The notes under the pieces were generated by a model, which saw nothing but the letters and a program-made list of their open reading frames with translations, was not told the origin of the DNA and searched no databases. Made by a program: the position numbers and the translations under genes. This document shows positions 16,295 through 19,818 of a stretch of DNA of 19,818 nucleotides, one piece after another (the stretch's first letter is position 1; each line of letters starts with the position of its first letter). Source of the stretch: Methylococcaceae bacterium (GTDB taxonomy: Bacteria > Pseudomonadota > Gammaproteobacteria > Methylococcales > Methylomonadaceae); the NCBI GenBank assembly GCA_021647585.1, contig JAKIUK010000072.1, positions 1 to 19,818 of the forward strand, read 5' to 3'.

Positions 16295-17155
16295 AAAACC
16301 AATGACAGGCGCATATCCAGCCGCTAATATGGCTGCTTCGCTAATACCATATAAACAGGCGGTTGCAGAACTAATGCAGCGGTTGGGTATATCTGCACTA
16401 TCCTATTGATTGCGATCATAGTTTCGCCCCTTCCAGGTAATACCCGCTTGTTTGGCTAATAATTGATAGCTCTTTTTTACCCGTGAACCTTCAACCTAGA
16501 AAAATCAGTTGGGCGCTAAATTTCATGCAAGTTCTTGAATATCGCGTCTAATTAGGTTTATTTACACTCACCTATTTGGTGGGGAGGAAAATCGCTCCAT
16601 GGTTTTGTGAAAAATCTGGACGAAAAATACTGCAAAATCACTCTTGACAAGGACTATGGCCATTATCTGCGAGTGATTATTTGTCTTTTCCGCCCAGATT
16701 TCCCACAAATTTCATGTCCAACTGATTTTTCTAGGTTCAATGCCACGTAATTGTTCTACACTACGCCGTTCGGGTGGCTTTTCTCCAAAACGAATCTCAT
16801 ACATTTTTCGAACAACTTTTAAACGTGCACTATCGTCTAATGCTAATTTTGCCTGATACAATAAACGATCCGAGCGAGCTCCTCCAGGTTGACCAGAAGC
16901 ATACAGTCCTACCCCGGCTTCACCTACCCAAACTAACAATGTACCCGATCAGGCCGCCAAGCTGACAGCATGATGCGAAATTCGTGTTCCAGGTTCAAGC
17001 ATAATGCAAGCAACATTGCCCACAGGAATATGGGTGCGAACACCTTCTTTGTCTATCTCAACAAAAGCGCCGTCTTTAACATCAATCTGGCCTTTTTGCA
17101 GAAAAACCATGGAAATACGTTCTTTCATGGCAATGGGTTTTTGGGGAGGGAGCAT
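16295..17155 (-). pseudogene. cas1: Type I-E cas1, disrupted
   Basis: Reading through its stops, the frame follows E. coli Cas1 closely: LPPQKPIAMKERISMVFLQK, GQIDVKDGAFVEID, RTHIPVGNVACIMLEPGTRI, then LLVWVGEAGVGLYASGQPGG, SDRLLYQAKLALDD and RSVEQLRGIE. After a MITE (16495-16735) it resumes GSRVKKSYQLLAKQAG and ends ISEAAILAAGYAPVIGF. There are four lesions: TGA at codon 69 (16949-16951); the 241-bp MITE plus its 5-bp duplication right at the Glu codon that corresponds to catalytic Glu141; TAG at the expected Trp of the 'DW' site; and loss of everything after VIGF, just before catalytic His208. Cas1 was the integrase that adds new CRISPR spacers; it cannot work here. The start ATG overlaps the stop of an upstream PIN-toxin gene by one base (TGATG). 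Confidence 0.93.
16495..16735. mobile_element. MITE-like element, CCTAGAAAAATCAGTTGG family, copy C, in cas1
   Basis: A 241-bp element with perfect 18-bp inverted ends CCTAGAAAAATCAGTTGG and CCAACTGATTTTTCTAGG and exact 5-bp flanks TTCAA (16490-16494 and 16736-16740). Removing the element and one flank restores cas1 in frame (Arg-Gly-Ile-Glu-Gly-Ser-Arg-Val), so the insertion boundaries are certain. The interior is longer than in copies A and B and differs from them, except for a central CTCACC...GGTGGG hairpin that resembles theirs. It encodes no protein. Confidence 0.93.
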
Positions 17156-17577
17156 CAGGAATCCGGTAATAACAGGTTTTGAAAAGGGTTATGATTTTTC
17201 CAGCGATAGGTTCTAAAATCTCTTAAATCAGTAGATAGGATTCGGCCATGACCTAACTCCTCGGCTAATATAACTAATGAGGCATCTGCTAAGTCCATGG
17301 GTAAATCCGCGTATTTTTTTATTAACTGTTGGATTCGTCCTAATTTATTTTTTGTAATATCTGAAATTGCAATATAATCAGCATCTAATGCAGAAATAAA
17401 ACGTAATTGACTGGGCACACCTAAGGCTTTTTCTAACAAATAGCTGGTTTCTGTTATTACCGGCCAAGTTGTGATTAATCCCTCATCCAAATTCTGCATA
17501 CAGACTACAGATTGTTGATGGTGTTTATCTTTAGCATTGAAAAATGCATACCAAAAACCTGTATCAGTCAATATCAT
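17155..17577 (-). CDS. PIN-domain toxin (VapC-like)
   Basis: A 140-residue PIN-domain protein: Asp5 in MILTDTGFWYAFF, Glu43 in WPVITETSYLLE, an Asp pair in LPMDLADASLVILAEELG, and a final acidic STDLRDFRTYRW. This is the complete PIN acid set, so RNase activity is expected, probably as the toxin of the pair with the upstream ribbon-helix-helix protein, with which it overlaps by 14 bases. Its stop codon TGA shares its last base with the ATG of the cas1 pseudogene, so the module sits flush against cas1, where cas6e would normally end. Whether that is a chance junction or a true operon insertion cannot be told from one sequence. Confidence 0.87.
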   Translation of the reverse strand: MILTDTGFWYAFFNAKDKHHQQSVVCMQNLDEGLITTWPVITETSYLLEKALGVPSQLRFISALDADYIAISDITKNKLGRIQQLIKKYADLPMDLADASLVILAEELGHGRILSTDLRDFRTYRWKNHNPFQNLLLPDS

Positions 17578-17827
17578 GTTTTTCTTTCCAGCCCTGATAG
17601 ATATATTCTTTATAATTTTCAGATAAATCAGGACCTTTTCCTGTTCCTGATAACATTTTGATTAATTTCTGATTTTTTTCTTTTCCCGTTAATTTGGTGT
17701 TTTCAGTTTTTTCATAAAGCAGATCCAAAGCTTGTTTAATAACTTCTGTAGTATTTAAATGGGTTCTTTGTTGAATAGCTTGAAGTTTCTGTTCGTAACT
17801 TTCATCAATACGGGCGGTAATTCGCAT
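17564..17827 (-). CDS. Ribbon-helix-helix antitoxin
   Basis: An 87-residue antitoxin. The N-terminus MRITARIDESYEQKLQAIQQ, followed by TTEVIKQALDLLYEK, is a MetJ/Arc-type ribbon-helix-helix fold. The charged C-terminus (GKGPDLSENYKEYIYQGWKEKH) should bind the PIN toxin. I chose the ATG at 17827 over an in-frame one 33 bases upstream, because the fold begins there and AGAGGTG lies 6 bases before it. The gene overlaps the toxin by 14 bases, as typical TA pairs do. A TATAAT box lies upstream. It appears intact. Confidence 0.85.
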   Translation of the reverse strand: MRITARIDESYEQKLQAIQQRTHLNTTEVIKQALDLLYEKTENTKLTGKEKNQKLIKMLSGTGKGPDLSENYKEYIYQGWKEKHDID

Positions 17828-17859
17828 GTTGCACCTCTTGTCTGACTGTTTGTCATACA

Positions 17860-17890
17860 ATTATAGCGTTAATAATTTCAAGACGGTAAA
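17860..17890 (-). promoter_or_regulatory. Candidate promoter of the RHH-PIN module
   Basis: On the minus strand a perfect TATAAT (17865-17860) is preceded by a weak -35 (TTTACC) about 19 bases upstream. Between the -10 and the start codon lies TGAC-AAACA-GTCA, a short inverted repeat that could be the antitoxin's operator. The promoter is partly inside the spacer after the cas6e remnant. Confidence 0.4.
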
Positions 17891-17899
17891 GTCTTTTTA

Positions 17900-18032
17900 T
17901 TATGTGCGTCTAATCATTAACAAACCACAGCCAAAAGCCTTTGACCGGCCAATCCCATCAAATAATATTTTTTTAAATTTATCAACATCCGTGATTTGCA
18001 ATGTCCCCATAAAATCAACGGAACTAAACCCT
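17900..18032 (-). pseudogene. Type I-E cas6e, C-terminal remnant
   Basis: A frame without its own start reads FSSVDFMGTLQITDVDKFKK, ILFDGIGRSKAFGCGLLMIR and RT-stop. The pattern GTLQ-x-TD, then NGIGR/GIGRSKAFGCGLL, is the C-terminal glycine-rich signature of Cas6e (CasE/Cse3), the CRISPR RNA-processing nuclease of type I-E. About 43 codons remain of the ~200 expected. The N-terminal part is replaced by a truncated parE in a different frame. In type I-E loci cas6e lies directly upstream of cas1 on the same strand, which is the order here once the RHH-PIN module between them is removed. It cannot make a working protein. Confidence 0.78.
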
Positions 18033-18209
18033 TTCTTCTCGGGATTTACCAATATTGCCGACATCACCTAAAGTAACAAATGATTTTTTAATCAAATTAA
18101 GATACCGGCGTTGCTGCTCTTTGTCCCATTCTGCCAATGTGTAGTCAGCATTTATCTGTAAATCTGCTATTGCTGGACTGGATAAACGGACTGCTTTAAA
18201 GTTTGGCAA
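18024..18209 (-). pseudogene. 3'-truncated parE toxin
   Basis: From a TTG at 18209 the frame reads LPNFKAVRLSSPAIADLQIN, then ADYTLAEWDKEQQRRYLNLI and GDVGNIGKSREERV-stop. This is the N-terminal two-thirds of a RelE/ParE-fold toxin (about 61 of 95-100 residues); the final strand region with the 'HxIFYR' type ending is missing. It stops where the cas6e remnant begins, and its last 9 bases overlap that remnant in another frame. The proposed TTG start gives a 14-base overlap with parD; no ATG is available. Toxicity is doubtful, because ParE needs its C-terminus. Confidence 0.78.
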
Positions 18210-18444
18210 AAAAATTGTCCAATTCTTGTTCAGAATTAAAGATATGAGAGTCGCCTTGCTCAATAGCACTCTCACCCTCAGCAATTGCCGCTCGTAACTG
18301 CTTCAATTTTAAGACATGCATTTCTTCTGAGCATTTGAATACACGTAGTGCCTCTCGCACTACTTCACTGGCATTATTATAGTCACCTGATGCTGCCCGC
18401 TCTCGAACAAAGATTTCTAACTGTGGTATTAGGCTAAAATTCAT
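18196..18444 (-). CDS. parD: ParD-type antitoxin
   Basis: An 82-residue ribbon-helix-helix antitoxin of the ParD family: MNFSLIPQLEIFVRERAASG then DYNNASEVVREALRVF is the standard DNA-binding half, and RAAIAEGESAIEQGDSHIFN is the toxin-binding tail with its typical 'I-x-EGxxAxxxG' pattern. The start at 18444 is supported by GGAG 8 bases upstream and by the family N-terminus; longer in-frame starts are not. It overlaps the parE remnant. The antitoxin is intact while its toxin is cut short, so the module is probably no longer addictive. I see no gene in the 178 bp upstream. Confidence 0.88.
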   Translation of the reverse strand: MNFSLIPQLEIFVRERAASGDYNNASEVVREALRVFKCSEEMHVLKLKQLRAAIAEGESAIEQGDSHIFNSEQELDNFFAKL

Positions 18445-18622
18445 TTTATTTCTCCAAATAGTGTGTTTAAGAATTGATGTTAGACTGCTCACAATGTTAT
18501 CTAAAACTTTGCTATCAATCTATGTTACCTTTTTTCCTGCACTAAATTTAAATCAAGGTAAATCAAGGGGTCAGCCAGTTTGATTTCTTACATATAAGCC
18601 ACACTTCATCAATAAACTGTTC

Positions 18623-18925
18623 TTACTCTTTATTTAGAATAGAGACCATAAAGTTTATCTCTTTTTCTTTGCTTTTTAGCGAAATAACTCTAACAAAACT
18701 TTCACCTCTTTCATTTGTAACAATTGATGAGTCGAGCACAATATTTCTTTTTATAAAATTGTTATATGTATCGCAATTTGGTTGCTCATTGATAAATATT
18801 TCTCTTAATTGAAAAGGGTAAGTATTTTCTATTTTAATACTTTGAGTATACGCTCCAAAATTCAGTCCTAAGAAAAACAGAAGGCCATTTGAAATAATAA
18901 ATAACAGAATATATTTTATTTTCAT
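18623..18925 (-). CDS. Small membrane-anchored hypothetical protein
   Basis: A 100-residue protein that I do not recognise. Residues 5-25 are a hydrophobic helix with a short basic start (MKIKYILLF), either an anchor or an uncleaved signal. The remaining ~75 residues are polar with alternating strands (for example ESFVRVISLKSKEKEINFMV) and one cysteine at 51, and should lie in the periplasm. AGGTC lies upstream of the ATG as a ribosome binding site, inside a predicted hairpin. It follows the YkuD-domain gene by 63 bp on the same strand. A small exported partner next to a wall-modifying enzyme could be an immunity protein; that is a guess from context. Confidence 0.6.
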   Translation of the reverse strand: MKIKYILLFIISNGLLFFLGLNFGAYTQSIKIENTYPFQLREIFINEQPNCDTYNNFIKRNIVLDSSIVTNERGESFVRVISLKSKEKEINFMVSILNKE

Positions 18926-18927
18926 TG

Positions 18928-18972
18928 AAGACCTACTTATTAATAAAAATTAATACTTTATCTGAAGGTCTT
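18928..18972 (-). promoter_or_regulatory. Hairpin that covers the ribosome binding site of the 18623 gene
   Basis: Nested inverted repeats: outer AAGACCT (18928-18934) / AGGTCTT (18966-18972), inner TATTAAT / ATTAATA (18938-18944 and 18949-18955) with a 4-base AT loop. On the minus strand the right part of the outer stem is the AGGTC that serves as ribosome binding site for the ATG at 18925, so folding would hide it. A regulatory role is inferred. Confidence 0.4.
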
Positions 18973-18988
18973 TTTCTATAATTTGTAA

Positions 18989-19438
18989 TCAACAAAAATA
19001 ACTTTTAATATTTTCATTTGAAATTCGAATACAACCATGAGAACAATACGAATACTTTGCTGAATCTTCATCAACGAAAAACCCTAACATCCATTGAGGA
19101 ATTGGTGGTTTTTCAAAATACCCTAATGCACCATCAAAACCACGAGTACCATGAATTCCATAGGTTGTATAAACGCCTTTGAGATTTAGAATTTGAAGAA
19201 AATATGGGCCGTATGGATTTCCCCAAGGATCTTTAGACCATGGCACTGGACCAAACTTTGAATTTGTCTTGTCTTTTATGAATTTACCGGCCTTAAAACT
19301 GCCTGTAGGTGTATTAGTACCATCGCAACCAGAAACAATATCAACCTCGAGCAATATTTCGTTGAAGTCGCTTTCTGTCTCTTTATTACCTTTTCGTACC
19401 TTTAGAATTTTATTCGTGATGTTAATATCCATTCTCAT
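18989..19438 (-). CDS. L,D-transpeptidase-like (YkuD) protein without signal peptide
   Basis: A 149-residue protein with the YkuD catalytic signature: His96 in TYGIHGTRG, then YCSHGCIRIS with His134, Cys136 and Arg138. The segment VSGCDGTNTPTGSFKAG (about 36-52) is the usual upstream motif. Such enzymes cross-link peptidoglycan or attach proteins to it through the cysteine. Most are exported, yet this one begins MRMDINITNKILKVRKG with no signal peptide or anchor, as do type VI secretion effectors of the YkuD kind; an effector role is inference only. I chose the ATG at 19438 (AAGG 7 bases upstream); a GTG at 19456 is in frame. The C-terminus ends soon after SHGCIR (NENIKSYFC), shorter than many homologues. 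Confidence 0.75.
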   Translation of the reverse strand: MRMDINITNKILKVRKGNKETESDFNEILLEVDIVSGCDGTNTPTGSFKAGKFIKDKTNSKFGPVPWSKDPWGNPYGPYFLQILNLKGVYTTYGIHGTRGFDGALGYFEKPPIPQWMLGFFVDEDSAKYSYCSHGCIRISNENIKSYFC

Positions 19439-19488
19439 ATAACTACCTTGTGACACTTTTTGCGTTCCGCTGCATGCGCTTGTTGGAC

Positions 19489-19608
19489 GAAGCCGCTATC
19501 GCGGAGAGTAAGAGCCGGCTTCATCGCAGAATTAAGTGTAACCTCATTTCCCCTTATTCTCAGAACAGGGTAACTTGCAAGCTCATTAAACTAACCATGA
19601 GGTTGCAC
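19489..19608. repeat. Inverted repeats before the integrase gene
   Basis: Two separate pairs are visible: GAAGCCG (19489-19495) / CGGCTTC (19516-19522), and GTGTAACCTCAT (19536-19547) / ATGAGGTTGCAC (19597-19608), the second with one mismatch. They lie between divergent YkuD and integrase genes. They could be a terminator and the end of a mobile element, but I cannot decide between these. No promoter stands out. Confidence 0.45.
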
Positions 19609-19612
19609 TGTA

Positions 19613-19818
19613 ATGACATCATCTATTAAGTCAAAATACAACCATTATTATTCCCAACATTGTAAGCATCTAAAACTGCAAGGTTTACAACCCAAAACAA
19701 TTGAGGCTTATTCACGGGGTATTCGCCGCATTGCTGATTATTTTGACGGTCATCTGGATGATCTTTCTCAAGACCAGTTACTGGATTATTTTCATTCCCT
19801 GCTAGATCGCCTTTCCTG
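19613..19818 (+). CDS. Tyrosine recombinase/integrase, N-terminal part (runs off the edge)
   Basis: The first 68 codons of a site-specific recombinase. MTSSIKSKYNHYYSQHCKHL followed by LQGLQPKTIEAYSRGIRRIADYF is the SAM-like N-terminal DNA-binding domain of XerD/phage-type integrases; the catalytic Arg-His-Tyr domain lies beyond the window. Proteins with this opening often travel with IS91-type transposases, from memory. The ATG at 19613 is chosen because the domain begins there; the nearest purine-rich site (GAGG) is about 10 bases upstream. An inverted repeat sits just before it. It probably marks the start of a mobile element that continues to the right. Confidence 0.78.
   Translation, partial: MTSSIKSKYNHYYSQHCKHLKLQGLQPKTIEAYSRGIRRIADYFDGHLDDLSQDQLLDYFHSLLDRLS

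Noticed and set aside
16949..17155. Separate short genes for the two halves of cas1
   Set aside because: The halves are in the same frame and joined by a single TGA; homology runs straight across, so it is one pseudogene.
16774..17216. Several 60-70 codon plus-strand frames
   Set aside because: They are antisense to the cas1 pseudogene and its upstream PIN gene and carry no family motif.
17826..18071. 81-codon plus-strand frame
   Set aside because: It is antisense to the cas6e remnant; the minus-strand frame has the Cas6e glycine-rich signature.
19454..19500. Integron attC-like sequence on the minus strand (GTCCAACAAGCGCATGCAGCGG)
   Set aside because: The first core box RYYYAAC fits, but I found no matching GTTRRRY partner at a sensible distance, so a cassette site is not supported.

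Overview
The window looks like chromosomal DNA of an AT-rich gammaproteobacterium. The housekeeping genes ispH, trhP (yegQ) and dtd, the HAE-type RND pump with its adaptor, and the DUF6394 and DUF3465 proteins all fit that group. I cannot name a genus. The many short inverted-repeat elements and toxin-antitoxin (TA) genes suggest a genome rich in mobile DNA.

Bases 1-14,480 are a mostly ordinary gene string. It holds a small membrane protein and a two-RCK potassium channel (+), ispH (-), an adaptor/RND efflux pair (-) downstream of trhP (-), a 47-residue membrane protein (+), a secreted DUF3465 protein (-), a thioredoxin-like [2Fe-2S] ferredoxin (-), an HD-GYP protein with a degenerate receiver domain (-), dtd (-), and a secreted DUF4124-SNase nuclease (+). 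Between these genes lie MITE-like elements: two copies of a family with TACTTTGTCA ends (3329-3463, 10443-10582) and two copies of a family with CCTAGAAAAATCAGTTGG ends (9272-9434, 13155-13315). A 'TCATTCCGACCAGCGGGAG' repeat is also scattered through this part.

Bases 14,560-18,450 are the most unusual part: the wreckage of CRISPR-Cas loci filled with TA modules. On the minus strand there is the C-terminus of a Cas6e-like protein (17900-18032), then a type I-E cas1 pseudogene (16295-17155), then one CRISPR-like repeat (16265-16293). This is the normal order cas6e, cas1, (cas2), array. The cas1 remnant has two in-frame stops, a third MITE of the CCTAG family inserted exactly at the codon matching the catalytic Glu141 of E. 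coli Cas1, and an end just before the codon for catalytic His208, where the repeat begins. To the left are two 5' fragments of a Cas2-3-like gene (14598-14831, 15443-15493). Four TA modules sit in this wreckage: vapB plus a broken vapC (14928-15434); an intact AbrB-type vapB with vapC (15593-16227); an RHH antitoxin with a PIN toxin (17155-17827) placed between the cas6e and cas1 remnants and overlapping the cas1 start by one base; and parD with a truncated parE (18024-18444) whose 3' end runs into the cas6e remnant. The natural reading is a dead immune locus that was eroded and colonised by addiction modules.

Bases 18,600-19,818 hold a separate accessory unit: a YkuD L,D-transpeptidase-like protein without a signal peptide, followed by a small membrane-anchored protein, both on the minus strand, and the start of a tyrosine recombinase that runs off the right edge.
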